DNA of 64,000 bases, from positions 1-64,000 of the forward strand of contig JAJRWH010000005.1 in assembly GCA_024276935.1 (NCBI GenBank), in the 5' to 3' direction. The translations under genes and the position numbers were made by a program. The notes beneath the pieces are model-generated. The model did not search any database. It was not told the origin of the DNA and saw only the letters and a program-made list of their open reading frames with translations. Position 1 is the stretch's first letter; each line of letters starts with the position of its first letter. The stretch is from Deltaproteobacteria bacterium. Lineage in GTDB: Bacteria; Desulfobacterota; Desulfuromonadia; Desulfuromonadales; Geopsychrobacteraceae. Below are positions 42,781 to 52,461 of the stretch, piece after piece.

Positions 42781-45006
42781 ATGTCGAAAAGTCCAGCTGC
42801 CCAAATTCTGCCCCTATCCAAAAATGCCCTGACCGTTCTGGCCAAACGTTACCTGAAACGGAACAGCAAGGGGGAGCCAACCGAAACTCCTGCCGACATG
42901 TTTCGGCGTGTTGCTGAAACAATCGACGCTGCCGAACCCGCCGTCAAAGGAAAAAAGAAAAAATCCTTTGCCGATCAATACTACCGGATGATGACAGATC
43001 TTGATTTTCTGCCGAATTCACCCACCTTGATGAATGCAGGCCGGGAGCTGGGGCAATTGTCAGCCTGCTTTGTCCTGCCGGTGGAAGATTCGATGGAAAG
43101 TATTTTTGAAGCAATCAAGAATACAGCCCTGATTCACAAAAGTGGTGGCGGAACCGGGTTTTCATTTTCACGCATTCGTCCGGCCAACGATGAAGTCCGG
43201 TCGACCAGTGGTGTCTCCTCCGGCCCTCTTTCGTTCATGCGGGTTTTCGACACTGCAACCGAAACAATCAAACAGGGCGGCACCAGACGTGGGGCAAATA
43301 TGGGGATCATGCGGGTTGATCATCCCGATATCATGGACTTCATCATGTCGAAACGCGACCAGACCGTCTTGACCAATTTCAACATTTCTGTCGGCATTAC
43401 CGAAGCCTTCATGATTGCTGTCGAAAAAGACCAGGACTACGACATCATTAATCCCCGCGATGGCAAGGTCCTCAAGAAACTCTCTGCTCGCAAGGTTTTT
43501 GACAAGATTATTGATATGGCCTGGTCAAACGGTGAACCGGGAATCATTTTTCTGGACCGCCTGAACCGGGACAATCCCACACCACATATCGGAGAATTCG
43601 AAACGACCAATCCCTGTGGTGAACAGCCCCTCCTCCCCTATGAGTCATGCAACCTGGGATCGATCAACCTGGCCCACATGCTCAAAGGCAACGAGATCGA
43701 CTGGGACAAACTGGCTCAAACGACGGCACTGGGGACCCGTTTTCTGGATAACGTCATTGAGGCCAACAAGTATCCCCTGCCCGAGATTGACGAAATGACC
43801 CGCGCCAACCGTAAAATCGGTCTGGGTGTCATGGGTTGGGCCGACATGCTGATCCTGCTCGGCATCCCCTACAACAGTCCGGAAGCGATCGCCCTGGGTG
43901 AAAAGGTCATGGGATTCATCAACGACAAGGCGCATGAAGAATCGATCATTCTGGCCCAGGAACGCGGAGCCTTCCCTAATTTCAAAGGCAGCACCTACGA
44001 TAAACCTGAGGCTCCGGAAATTCGTAATGCCACCTGTACAACCATCGCACCGACAGGAACAATTTCGATCATTGCCAACAGCTCCAGTGGTGTTGAGCCC
44101 CTGTTTGCGGTTTCGTATATTCGTCAGGTCCTGGATAACGACATTCTGATTGAAGTTCATCCCCTGTTCGAAAAAATTGCCCGGGAACGGGGTTTTTACT
44201 CTGAAGAGTTGATGAAAAAGATCGCCGAGCATGGCACCGTCGCTGACATTCCTGAAGTCCCTGAGGATATCCGGCGTATTTTTGTCACCTCTCATGACAT
44301 TACTCCCAAAGACCATGTTTTGATGCAGGCGGCTTTTCAGCGTCACACTGACAACGCCGTTTCCAAAACTGTCAATTTCACCAGTGATGCGACCCGCGAA
44401 GATGTCGCCATGGTTTATCAGCTTGCCTACCAGGAAGGGTGCAAGGGAGTCACCATCTATCGTGATGGCAGCCGCGACATGCAGGTTCTGTCGGTCAGTA
44501 AAAAGAATGAGGAAAAACCTGAAGATATCGTTCCGATGGAAACCAAAAAAGCCTCACGCAAACGGGACCGTCCACGGGCTCTCAGGGGTGAAACCTTTCA
44601 GATGACAACCGGCTGCGGCCCGCTTTACGTCACCATCAACGAAGACGAAAATGGTGCGTTTGAACTCTTTACCACCATGGGCAAGGCCGGTGGCTGTGCC
44701 GCATCACAATGTGAAGCCATAGGCCGACTGGTTTCCCTGGCCTGGCGCAGTGGCGTTCAGGCACGCCAGGCCGTCAAGCAATTGATCGGCATCACCTGTC
44801 ACAAACCTGCCGGTTATGGTGAAAACCGGATTACATCCTGTGCTGATGCGGTAGCCAAAGCCATCGAAATGCACATGCTTCCTGATGGCACTGCTCCGAC
44901 AAAGTTTGTCGGCAATGGTGGCGCATGCCCTGAATGTGGTGGTCCGGTCGAGCACGAAGGCGGATGTTGTGTTTGTCACTCCTGCGGCTATTCAGAGTGT
45001 GCCTGA
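42781..45006 (+). CDS. nrdJ: Adenosylcobalamin-dependent ribonucleotide reductase (class II)
   Basis: 741 residues. Makes deoxyribonucleotides using B12, oxygen-independent. SPTLMNAGRELGQLSACFVLP at the start of the barrel, NPCGEQPLLPYESCNLGSINL with active-site Cys, and CTTIAPTGTISIIANSSSG in the core. C-terminal TSCVGTVF-like region and a zinc-ribbon tail, CPECGGPVEHEGGC and CHSCGYSEC, as in this family. GAGGAG lies 8 bases upstream of the ATG. Followed by an overlapping cysteine-cluster gene. Confidence 0.95.
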   Translation: MSKSPAAQILPLSKNALTVLAKRYLKRNSKGEPTETPADMFRRVAETIDAAEPAVKGKKKKSFADQYYRMMTDLDFLPNSPTLMNAGRELGQLSACFVLPVEDSMESIFEAIKNTALIHKSGGGTGFSFSRIRPANDEVRSTSGVSSGPLSFMRVFDTATETIKQGGTRRGANMGIMRVDHPDIMDFIMSKRDQTVLTNFNISVGITEAFMIAVEKDQDYDIINPRDGKVLKKLSARKVFDKIIDMAWSNGEPGIIFLDRLNRDNPTPHIGEFETTNPCGEQPLLPYESCNLGSINLAHMLKGNEIDWDKLAQTTALGTRFLDNVIEANKYPLPEIDEMTRANRKIGLGVMGWADMLILLGIPYNSPEAIALGEKVMGFINDKAHEESIILAQERGAFPNFKGSTYDKPEAPEIRNATCTTIAPTGTISIIANSSSGVEPLFAVSYIRQVLDNDILIEVHPLFEKIARERGFYSEELMKKIAEHGTVADIPEVPEDIRRIFVTSHDITPKDHVLMQAAFQRHTDNAVSKTVNFTSDATREDVAMVYQLAYQEGCKGVTIYRDGSRDMQVLSVSKKNEEKPEDIVPMETKKASRKRDRPRALRGETFQMTTGCGPLYVTINEDENGAFELFTTMGKAGGCAASQCEAIGRLVSLAWRSGVQARQAVKQLIGITCHKPAGYGENRITSCADAVAKAIEMHMLPDGTAPTKFVGNGGACPECGGPVEHEGGCCVCHSCGYSECA

Positions 45007-45259
45007 TTTGAAAGATGGTGAAACCAGTACCTGGGAAGCACGCTGCAAACGCTGCGGACTTTGCTGCTTCGAAAAAGGGATTGATGGCAAGGGGAAAATC
45101 ATCACAACTCAAGTCCCCTGCCGTCATCTCGACATTCATACCCGGCTGTGCCAAGTTTATAACCATCGGCAGCAGATCGAATATGATTGTATCAAGTTGA
45201 CACCTGAAACGATTGCCCAACTCGCGTGGCTTCCCGAATCCTGCGCCTATCGGCAATAG
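44999..45259 (+). CDS. Short YkgJ-like cysteine-cluster protein
   Basis: 86 residues beginning at a GTG that overlaps the nrdJ stop (coupled). CKRCGLCCFEKG, PCRHLD and LCQVYNHRQQIEYDC carry eight Cys in the YkgJ-type zinc/iron-chelating pattern. Possibly delivers metal or handles Fe-S. A longer in-frame reading inside nrdJ (from 44885) is a shadow. Transcription ends at the hairpin at 45272. Confidence 0.7.
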   Translation: MPDLKDGETSTWEARCKRCGLCCFEKGIDGKGKIITTQVPCRHLDIHTRLCQVYNHRQQIEYDCIKLTPETIAQLAWLPESCAYRQ

Positions 45260-45271
45260 GCAACCACCCGT

Positions 45272-45310
45272 CTCCGGCAGAAGGATTCAGTTCTTCTGCC
45301 GGAGTTGTTT
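45272..45310. terminator. Bidirectional terminator between convergent genes
   Basis: CTCCGGCAGAAG-N9-CTTCTGCCGGAG (12-bp perfect stem) followed by TTGTTT on the plus strand. It lies between the cysteine-cluster gene and the glutathionyl-hydroquinone reductase-like gene that converge here. Confidence 0.8.
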
Positions 45311-45315
45311 CAAAC

Positions 45316-46293
45316 TCACTTCAAAGTGGCACGATTATGCGGGCGGTCATAATCAAGTTGCGGCCCGCAGGGAACAATTGCTGTCGGATTGATTGTGGGA
45401 TGGCTTCCATAGTAATGGCGCTTGATCTGTTGAAAATTGACGGTTGCGGCAATTCCCGGCTGCTGATACAGATCACGCAGGTAATTCGACAAATTTGGAT
45501 AGTCCTCTATCCGGCGCAGATTGCATTTGAAATGACCGAAGTAAACGGCATCAAAGCGGATAAGAGTGGTAAAAAGTCGCCAATCTGCTTCAGTTATCTG
45601 TGAACCAACCAGATAGGGCTGTTTGCCCAGCAAGCCTTCAAGCCAGTCCAATGAGTCAAACAGATCCCGGCAGGCCCGTTCATAGGCCAGCTGACTGGTC
45701 GCAAAACCGGCGCGATAGACACCGTTATTGATTTCTGTATAGACACGCTCATTTATGGCATCAATGGCGGCACGGCTTTCGGCCGGGTAATAATCGGCCT
45801 GATTTGCACTGAAATGATTGAAGGCCGAGTTGAACATACGAATGATCTCGCTCGATTCGTTGCTGACAATGGTCTGTTGTTCCATATCCCACAAAACCGG
45901 CACCGAAACCCGGCCCGTATATTGCGGATCAGCCCGTTGATAGAGCTGATACAGCAAACGAATCTGTGGTGTCGGGCTGGCCAGAGCACTTTTTTCGCTC
46001 AACTCCCAGCCATTTTTCAGCATCAACGCCTCGACAACGGTAATCCCTACAACCTTCTGCAACCCTTTTAAAACACGAAAAACCAGAGCCCTGTGTGCCC
46101 AGGGGCAAGCCAGAGAAACATAGAGATGATAACGGCCCGACGCCGCGGCAAACCCTCCCTCACCGGTCGGACCAGGTAAACCATCCGGCGTCACCCAGTT
46201 GCGAAAACTTGACTCCTTACGCACAAATTCGCCGTCATTCTTTTCTGTGTCATACCACTGGTCCTGCCAGTGTCCATCTACGAGAAGTCCCAT
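45316..46293 (-). CDS. Glutathionyl-hydroquinone reductase-like (YqjG/ECM4) protein
   Basis: 325 residues of the Xi-class glutathione transferase fold. The catalytic Cys is in LACPWAHRALVF. SSFRNWVTPDGLPGPTGEGGF before it and PVLWDMEQQTIVSNESSEIIRMF after it are family signatures. Reduces glutathionyl-hydroquinones in the known enzymes. The C-terminal helical domain is intact. Converges with the nrdJ unit. Confidence 0.88.
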   Translation of the reverse strand: MGLLVDGHWQDQWYDTEKNDGEFVRKESSFRNWVTPDGLPGPTGEGGFAAASGRYHLYVSLACPWAHRALVFRVLKGLQKVVGITVVEALMLKNGWELSEKSALASPTPQIRLLYQLYQRADPQYTGRVSVPVLWDMEQQTIVSNESSEIIRMFNSAFNHFSANQADYYPAESRAAIDAINERVYTEINNGVYRAGFATSQLAYERACRDLFDSLDWLEGLLGKQPYLVGSQITEADWRLFTTLIRFDAVYFGHFKCNLRRIEDYPNLSNYLRDLYQQPGIAATVNFQQIKRHYYGSHPTINPTAIVPCGPQLDYDRPHNRATLK

Positions 46294-46447
46294 AATGACC
46301 TCGGGTTCGCGTCAGAGAAACAATCTGTTTCCAAAAATGGAAGAGCTTTCCTGCAGAATAGCACAGCAGCCTTGACCCGTGCTCGGTCATGCCAGGGGAT
46401 GGTCGGTCATAAACTAAAACCAGCCGGACAAGAATATTCTCAGGCAC

Positions 46448-46486
46448 AAAAAAAGAGGCAACGCAAACTGCGTAACCTCTTTTTTA
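46448..46486 (-). terminator. Terminator of tRNA-Val(CAC)
   Basis: Minus strand: AAAAAAGAGGTTACGC, loop, GCGTTGCCTCTTTTTTT immediately past the tRNA 3' CCA. Confidence 0.8.
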
Positions 46487-46487
46487 C

Positions 46488-46562
46488 TGGTGGGCGTTAC
46501 TGGGATTGAACCAGTGACCCTTGCCGTGTGAAGGCAATGCTCTCCCGCTGAGCTAAACGCCC
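46488..46562 (-). tRNA. tRNA-Val, anticodon CAC
   Basis: 75 nt with encoded CCA. Acceptor GGGCGTT/AACGCCC, D arm AGCTCAGCGGGAGAGC, anticodon loop TTCACAC between TTGCC and GGCAA, T loop GGTTCAATCC. Decodes GUG. Confidence 0.95.
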
Positions 46563-46646
46563 GTAAATTGGATGGCCTTTATAACAACAACACCTGCGAC
46601 TGTCAACAAATCCCCGCCCCTCAGGAACAAGACCATTTGCTCACCA

Positions 46647-47063
46647 TCAACGATCCAGACACATCACCCGGACCTCGGCTTCTGCGTGGAGAACGCCATC
46701 AATTTCAATACGTGATGCAACCTTGTGCAGACGGCGGCGAGTCTCGACAATCTGCCCCTTCAGGTCAACAGTGGCATCAACCGGCACCGGTTTGCGGTAA
46801 CGAACATTGATCTCGGCAGTGACAAACTGCTCTCCAAGGCTGCGGCAAGCGTAAATGGCAACTTCATCAAGCAAGGTCGCGAGAATGCCTCCGTGAATAA
46901 CCCCCTGCCACCCCTGAAAGCGCTGATCAAGAAGAACACGGCTGGTTGCGGTCTGGTTGGTGCTGTCAACCTCCAGCTGAATCTGGAGACCTGCGGTATT
47001 ATCACAACCGCAAACAAAACAACCCCGATCGGCCTCTACCTGCAAATTGTCTGTTTCAGTCAT
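46647..47063 (-). CDS. Hotdog-fold thioesterase (PaaI-like)
   Basis: 138 residues. N-terminal CFVCGCDN metal-like motif, then the hotdog core FQGWQGVIHGGILATLLDEVA with the typical HGG-x-x-x-x-LLDE, and INVRYRKPVPVDATVDLKG. Hydrolyses acyl-CoA thioesters in related proteins. The start lies 8 bp inside the end of the UDP-glucose dehydrogenase gene, implying co-transcription. Confidence 0.82.
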   Translation of the reverse strand: MTETDNLQVEADRGCFVCGCDNTAGLQIQLEVDSTNQTATSRVLLDQRFQGWQGVIHGGILATLLDEVAIYACRSLGEQFVTAEINVRYRKPVPVDATVDLKGQIVETRRRLHKVASRIEIDGVLHAEAEVRVMCLDR

Positions 47064-48399
47064 GATTTAAACGACCGACTCCGGCATATTCAAAACCGGC
47101 CTCACGAATCAACTTCGGATCATACTGATTGCGACCATCGATAATGACCTGCTGTTTCATCAGGCGCTTCATGGCCTCGAGGTCCGGGTTGCGAAAAGGC
47201 TTCCATTCAGTGACCAGAAGCATCGCATCAACCCCCTGCAAAGCATCATACTGGTGACTGGTCAGAACCAGTGAACCCTCCTCAAACCAGGTGGCTGGCA
47301 ATTCATGACGGGCCGTTTCCATCGCAATGGGGTCGTAAGCCAAAACACGTGCTCCGGCTTCAAATAGCTCTGCCAAAAGAACCTGCGAGGGTGCCTCGCG
47401 CATATCATCGGTGCCTGGCTTGAAGGAAAGACCCCAGAGACCAAAGGTCTTTCCGCGAAGATCTTCACCAAAACGATCCTTGACCCGGGCAGCAATCCAG
47501 CCTTTTTGTTTATCGTTGCGCAATTCAACGGCCTTGAGTAAACCGGCATTGAAATCAACGTTGTCCGCCATGCGAATCAGCGCCTGGACATCTTTGGGGA
47601 AACAGGAGCCACCGTATCCGCACCCGGGATAGATAAACGACATCCCGATCCGCGAATCAGATCCGATCCCCTTACGGACATTTTCAACATCAACCCCAAG
47701 TTTTTCACACAGGTTGGCTATTTCATTGATAAAACTGATCTTGGTGGCCAGCATCGAATTGGCAGCGTATTTTGTCATCTCCGCATCGCGAACGCCCATA
47801 AAAAGAGTTCGTTCGTGATTGCGGTTAAAGGGCGCGTAGAGTTGCCGCATCAGCTCGCGGGCCTTATCGCTGTCGCTCCCGATAACCACACGGTCCGGCT
47901 TCATAAAATCTTCGATTGCCGCGCCCTCTTTAAGAAATTCAGGATTGCTGACCACGTCAAAATCGACCTCGACTCCACGTTTATCCAGTTGGTCCTGAAT
48001 TGTCTTGCGGACCAGTTCGGCAGTTCCAACCGGGACCGTCGATTTATCAACAATAACCGCATATTGCTGTAATAATCCGCCGATTTCATGCGCCACAGCC
48101 TGAACATATTTAAGATCGGCTGATCCATCTTCACCCGGAGGGGTTCCCACCGCAATGAAGAAGACTTCGCAGCGCTCCATTGCGTCGGCGAGCGAGGTCG
48201 TAAAACGCAGGCGGCCCTGTTCTGCATTGCGCAACACCAATGGATCAAGGCCCGGTTCGTAAATGGGCAATTTGCCCTGTTTCAACCCTTCAACCTTGTC
48301 CGCATCGACATCAACGCAGACAACACGATTGCCCATCTCGGCAAAACAGGTTCCGGTAACAAGACCGACATAGCCAGTTCCGACGACTGTCAGATTCAT
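47056..48399 (-). CDS. UDP-glucose 6-dehydrogenase
   Basis: 447 residues. Oxidises UDP-glucose to UDP-glucuronate with two NAD. N-terminal Rossmann VVGTGYVGLVTGTCFAEMG, STVPVGTAELVR, and the catalytic Cys in YPGCGYGGSCFPKDVQALI. C-terminal UDP-binding domain with LWGLSFKPGTDDMREAPS. Feeds surface polysaccharide synthesis. No capsule genes nearby. Confidence 0.93.
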   Translation of the reverse strand: MNLTVVGTGYVGLVTGTCFAEMGNRVVCVDVDADKVEGLKQGKLPIYEPGLDPLVLRNAEQGRLRFTTSLADAMERCEVFFIAVGTPPGEDGSADLKYVQAVAHEIGGLLQQYAVIVDKSTVPVGTAELVRKTIQDQLDKRGVEVDFDVVSNPEFLKEGAAIEDFMKPDRVVIGSDSDKARELMRQLYAPFNRNHERTLFMGVRDAEMTKYAANSMLATKISFINEIANLCEKLGVDVENVRKGIGSDSRIGMSFIYPGCGYGGSCFPKDVQALIRMADNVDFNAGLLKAVELRNDKQKGWIAARVKDRFGEDLRGKTFGLWGLSFKPGTDDMREAPSQVLLAELFEAGARVLAYDPIAMETARHELPATWFEEGSLVLTSHQYDALQGVDAMLLVTEWKPFRNPDLEAMKRLMKQQVIIDGRNQYDPKLIREAGFEYAGVGRLNHD

Positions 48400-48469
48400 T
48401 CTTTTTCCCCTTGCTGATTGATCATAATCGACTGTTCAGAATTTAATCCAAATTGAATCAAGTTGAAAC

Positions 48470-48505
48470 AAAAAAAGGACTCGGCGTACATGCCAAGCCC
48501 TTGAA
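48470..48505 (-). terminator. Terminator of tRNA-Arg(CCT)
   Basis: Minus strand GGGCTTGGC-ATGTAC-GCCGAGTCC (G-U pairs included) then TTTTTTT, a few bases past the tRNA CCA. Confidence 0.75.
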
Positions 48506-48509
48506 TTGA

Positions 48510-48586
48510 TGGCGACCCCGGGGCGATTCGAACGCCCGGCCTACTGCTTAGGAGGCAGTTGCTCTATCCAGCTGAGCTACGGGGTC
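48510..48586 (-). tRNA. tRNA-Arg, anticodon CCT
   Basis: 77 nt with encoded CCA. Acceptor GACCCCG/CGGGGTC, D arm AGCTCAGCTGGATAGAGC, anticodon loop CTCCTAA between ACTGC and GCAGT, T arm GGCGTTCGAATCGCC. Decodes AGG. Confidence 0.95.
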
Positions 48587-48692
48587 TCGACGTTGGGGTT
48601 ATACAGGATCAACCATAAAAAGACAAGAGATCGGACCTCAGGCGCAGGACAACTGACCCCGACAGCTGACAAAGATTCAAACCTGTTGCAGG

Positions 48693-49208
48693 TTAAAACT
48701 TGAGCAGACTGTAAACTTTTCCATCAGGCAGCTTTTCACGCCCATTCAAAAACTCCAGTTCGGCCATAAAGGCGCATTCATGGATTTCGGCACCACATTG
48801 GCTGACAAGTTCAACAACTGCAGCCATTGTTCCGCCCGTCGCGAGCAAGTCATCGGCAACAATAACGCGGTCCCCTTCGCCAAACGCATCTTCATGAATT
48901 TCAAGCGAATCTGTCCCGTACTCCAGTTCATAACTGATGCTACGGGTTTTATAGGGCAGTTTACCCGGCTTTCGAACCAGGGTGATTCCGGTCCCCAGTT
49001 TATAGGCCAGAGCCGACCCCAAAATGAAACCACGGGCTTCGATCCCTACAATCTGATCAATTTTCTCTCCGACATAACGATGTGCCAGCAGATCGATCAT
49101 CCGATGAAAACTACGTGCATCAGACAGCAGGGTTGTAATGTCCTTGAAGACAATTCCCTTTTTAGGGAAATCAGGGATATCCCGAATAATTTCTTTCAGC
49201 TTGTCCAT
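48693..49208 (-). CDS. apt: Adenine phosphoribosyltransferase
   Basis: 171 residues from 49208 (GGAG about 10 bases upstream); an upstream in-frame Met would add 8 residues. Salvages adenine to AMP with PRPP. Motifs: [24 protein letters not shown] opening, [20 protein letters not shown] and the PRPP loop [16 protein letters not shown]. Follows rpoS by 39 bp on the same strand. Confidence 0.95.
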   Translation of the reverse strand: MDKLKEIIRDIPDFPKKGIVFKDITTLLSDARSFHRMIDLLAHRYVGEKIDQIVGIEARGFILGSALAYKLGTGITLVRKPGKLPYKTRSISYELEYGTDSLEIHEDAFGEGDRVIVADDLLATGGTMAAVVELVSQCGAEIHECAFMAELEFLNGREKLPDGKVYSLLKF

Positions 49209-49247
49209 GTGGGGGTCACTCCATCCAGTCAATGACAGGTTAAAGGT

Positions 49248-50228
49248 TCAGTCCTCATCCGCCAGGGATGACATTTTTTCCGCCAGAACCTTGCGCAATT
49301 TTGTCAAACTCTTCGCTTCGATCTGACGAATTCTTTCTCGGGTTACACCAAATTGCTGACCGATTGTATCCAGGGTCTGTGGTTCACGGTCATTCAACCC
49401 GAAGCGCAGGGCCAGGATTTCGCGCTCGGTCTCCGACAGATCGTCCATCCACTCAAGAACCTGGCTGAAACGATCCAGATCCTGAATAATGGCTTCGGGA
49501 TCGACTGCAGACTTGTCTTCAATCGTATCAATCAGACTGTAGTCATTGTTTTCACCCATCGGATGTTCAATTGAATAGGTTTTTTTGACCAGAACCTGCA
49601 TCCGCCGCACATATTTTTCGTCGCACCCCATGGCATCGGCAATCTCGGTGCGTGTGGGCTCGCGTTTCAGACGCTGGGTCAGTTCACGACTTATTTTGAC
49701 CAGTTTGTTGATATCATCCGCAACATGAACCGGCAGACGGATGGTCCGGCTCTGATTGACCAGGGCCCGCTCAATTGACTGTCGTACCCACCAGGTTGCA
49801 TAGGTAGAAAAACGGCATCCCTTGCTGACCTTGAAGCGCTCAACCGCCTTGATCAGGCCCATGTTTCCTTCTTCAATCAGATCGAGAAAGGGCAAACCCC
49901 GATTCATGTAGCGTTTGGCAATTTTGACGACAAGGCGCAAATTGGATTCGATCATCCGATCCCTGGCGGCCATATCGCCTTCGGCAATCAGATCAGCGAG
50001 GTCACGCTCATCCTGAGCCGTCAACAAGGTTCCTTTTTGAATTTCTTTCAGGTAGAGCTTGATTGCGTCAGCTGAGTGTTCAGTGTCTTCATCAATACGC
50101 TCTTTGACCGCTACCGGACTTTTCTTGGGTTGGGGCTGAATGACCGCAAACCCCTCGAACCCCTCATCTTCTGAAGTATGACCCGTCGCATCACCATTTT
50201 CAAAATCTGCCAGATACTCGTCCATCAT
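49248..50228 (-). CDS. rpoS: RNA polymerase sigma factor RpoS
   Basis: 326 residues of the sigma-70 group 2 type. Region 1.2 DAIKLYLKEIQKGTLLT, region 2 with FLDLIEEGNMGLIKAVERF and RFSTYATWWVRQSIERAL, region 3, and region 4.2 VTRERIRQIEAKSLTKLR. Lacks the long region 1.1 of RpoD. Position after nlpD, pcm and surE is the classic rpoS context. RBS GGGGAGAG. Controls stationary-phase/stress genes. Confidence 0.95.
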   Translation of the reverse strand: MMDEYLADFENGDATGHTSEDEGFEGFAVIQPQPKKSPVAVKERIDEDTEHSADAIKLYLKEIQKGTLLTAQDERDLADLIAEGDMAARDRMIESNLRLVVKIAKRYMNRGLPFLDLIEEGNMGLIKAVERFKVSKGCRFSTYATWWVRQSIERALVNQSRTIRLPVHVADDINKLVKISRELTQRLKREPTRTEIADAMGCDEKYVRRMQVLVKKTYSIEHPMGENNDYSLIDTIEDKSAVDPEAIIQDLDRFSQVLEWMDDLSETEREILALRFGLNDREPQTLDTIGQQFGVTRERIRQIEAKSLTKLRKVLAEKMSSLADED

Positions 50229-50309
50229 CTCTCCCCGGTCTCTTCTGCCAAGCTGGAAATTTAATCATTAAAAAGCTCTACAGATCGCAGTCTAGAAGAT
50301 TAGTCCTTT

Positions 50310-51116
50310 TCAAGGCAAGTACAAAATGGGATCCACTGCTTTCTTACCAACCCGCACCTCAAAATGCAATCGGCCACTCCCGCCCGAAGGTGGCCGCCCT
50401 GAACTGGCGATCCGCTCACCCTGGCTGACAAACTGGCCTTGTTTGACATAGTTTCGGCTGTTGAAACCATAGACCGTAAAAACGTCATTTTCATGCTGCA
50501 GAATCATCAAATGGCCAAATCCCTGCACGCCATCACCACTGTAGATCACCTTGCCGGCAGCAGCAGCCCGGACCTTGCTTCCCTCGCGGGCTGCGATTTC
50601 AACCCCCTTGCCTCCTCCGCCCTGACTTCTTTCCCCAAAAGAGCGCAGGATTTTTCCCCGCAGGGGCCATTGCAACTTAATGACAATGCGTGACCTGGCG
50701 GACGTTGAGGTTCTTTTTACAACCTTTTTGGGCGGAGTTTTTTTCGAGATTTTTACCCGGGCAGGCTTGCGAACAGGTTTTGGTTTTGCTGGCGTGGATC
50801 TGGATGCAGAGACAGTGCTGGAGCGTTTTGTCCCATAACCTGGAACAGTCGGTGGAACATACCGGGTGCGCGTGGCTCCGGGAATAAAAATACGTGTACC
50901 AACACGCAATTGGGTCGGATTGGGAATTCCGTTGATTCGGGCGAGATAAGCTTCATCGACATCATAGGTCTTACTGATGCGATAAAGGGTTTGACCGGGT
51001 TTTACTGAATGATAGACCCCCTGCCGAACACAACCGGTCAGCAGCACGAAAATCAACAGGATCAGAAAACTGTTGGTCTTTAACCGTTGCTGAGTCGTAA
51101 AACCGATTATCTTCAT
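50310..51116 (-). CDS. nlpD: NlpD-like LysM/M23 lipoprotein
   Basis: 268 residues from 51116 (AGAGGGG before ATG); longer frames reach into pcm. Signal and lipobox LLTGC, LysM domain GQTLYRISKTYDVDEAYLARIN, a basic Pro/Lys/Ser-rich linker, and an M23 (LytM) domain (RSFGERSQGGGGKGVEIAAREG ... LHFEVRVGKKAVDP). Key metallopeptidase His residues of active M23 enzymes are incomplete, as in activator-type NlpD/EnvC. Upstream of rpoS as expected. Confidence 0.88.
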   Translation of the reverse strand: MKIIGFTTQQRLKTNSFLILLIFVLLTGCVRQGVYHSVKPGQTLYRISKTYDVDEAYLARINGIPNPTQLRVGTRIFIPGATRTRYVPPTVPGYGTKRSSTVSASRSTPAKPKPVRKPARVKISKKTPPKKVVKRTSTSARSRIVIKLQWPLRGKILRSFGERSQGGGGKGVEIAAREGSKVRAAAAGKVIYSGDGVQGFGHLMILQHENDVFTVYGFNSRNYVKQGQFVSQGERIASSGRPPSGGSGRLHFEVRVGKKAVDPILYLP

Positions 51117-51159
51117 AACCCCTCTTGCAAGCCTCGAATCCGTTCCGTTTAGACAGCGT

Positions 51160-52461
51160 TTACTGAGTATGCAGAAAAAATTTCCAGAAGACCAGTGCAA
51201 CAACCAGCAAAATCAGGACAACCAGTGTCAGCAGATTAAAATAACGTTCAATAAATGCCCGGGCACGATCACCATAACGCCGCAGGAGCCAGGCCACCAG
51301 ATAAAAACGCAAGGATCGACTCACCAGTGACGCCAGAATAAAGATCGGCAGATTGATTTTAAACACACCGGCAGCAATGGTAAAAACCTTGTAGGGAATC
51401 GGAGTAAACCCGGCGGCAAAAACTGTCCAGAAATCATAGCGCACAAAGAGATCACCGACCTGCTGAAACAGGGCCGGTGTAAACCCCGGGATATAGGTAA
51501 AAAACCAGTCAGCAACCAAAGTCCAGAGGCCATAACCGATGGCGTAGCCAAGAATACCACCACAGGTCGACCCCAGTGCTGCGGCAAAGGCATAACGCAA
51601 GGCATTCTGTGGACGAGCAAGACTTAAGGCAATCAGTAAAACATCCGGTGGAATCGGAAAAAATGAGGCCTCGGCAAAAGCCAGAACAACCAGCGCCGGA
51701 ACCGCATAAGGGGTCTCGGCCCAGGACAGGACCCAATCATAAATACGCTTGATGCGCGACGTTCCCTCTTCCCCGGGCGACACCGAAACTCTCCCATTGT
51801 CAGATCCCATTGTTGGCCCAACCTTTTCACCAATCAAGGGAACAAAACGACAATCCATCAATTCTTCACGGCTGAAACGACCATCTTCGGTTCGAGTCAG
51901 GCGAAGCAACACCTGCCTGTCCTGAGGTCCGACCGGTACAATCAATGCGGCACCAACGGCGAGCTGGTCAAGGAACTCGGTCGGTACATCAGGAGCCCCG
52001 GCAGTGACAATAATCCCGTCAAAGGGAGCCTGGTCGAGCCAGCCGATCGTACCATCACCGACCTTGAGATTTACATTGGTCAGACTCAGCTGATCGAAAA
52101 TTCGTCTGGCGCGACCGGCCAGGCTGGCAATCCGTTCAATGGTGTAAACCCGACTGACCAGATGAGAAAGTATCGCGGTCTGATAACCCGAGCCGGTTCC
52201 TATTTCAAGAATACGTTCCTGGCCCTGCAACCCCAGTGCAGCCGTCATTGACGCAACCATGAATGGCTGTGAAATTGTCTGTTTTTCACCAATCGGCAAG
52301 GAGGCATCAGAATAGGCATGTGGACGCAGACCCTCATCAACAAACAGATGCCGGGGGGTTTTCAACATGGCGTCCAAAACCGATTGATCCGTAATATTGC
52401 GGCGCATGATCTGGTTCTCTACCATCCGGCGACGCGCTACAGCATAATCCATAAAATTCAA
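51160..52461 (-). CDS. PCMT fused to a DedA/VTT-like membrane domain
   Basis: 433 residues. The first about 215 are protein-L-isoaspartate methyltransferase (ENQIMRRNITDQSVLDAM, SAM motif ILEIGTGSGYQTAIL, FDGIIVTAGAPDVP), a repair enzyme normally standing alone as Pcm. The rest is a polytopic VTT/YqaA-type domain (ALVVLAFAEASFFPIPPDVLL, GFTPIPYKVFTIAAGVF) joined through a Ser/Gly-rich linker near residue 215-235. The open frame is continuous, with no stop at the junction. Start overlaps surE by 4 bp. Confidence 0.85.
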   Translation of the reverse strand: MNFMDYAVARRRMVENQIMRRNITDQSVLDAMLKTPRHLFVDEGLRPHAYSDASLPIGEKQTISQPFMVASMTAALGLQGQERILEIGTGSGYQTAILSHLVSRVYTIERIASLAGRARRIFDQLSLTNVNLKVGDGTIGWLDQAPFDGIIVTAGAPDVPTEFLDQLAVGAALIVPVGPQDRQVLLRLTRTEDGRFSREELMDCRFVPLIGEKVGPTMGSDNGRVSVSPGEEGTSRIKRIYDWVLSWAETPYAVPALVVLAFAEASFFPIPPDVLLIALSLARPQNALRYAFAAALGSTCGGILGYAIGYGLWTLVADWFFTYIPGFTPALFQQVGDLFVRYDFWTVFAAGFTPIPYKVFTIAAGVFKINLPIFILASLVSRSLRFYLVAWLLRRYGDRARAFIERYFNLLTLVVLILLVVALVFWKFFLHTQ

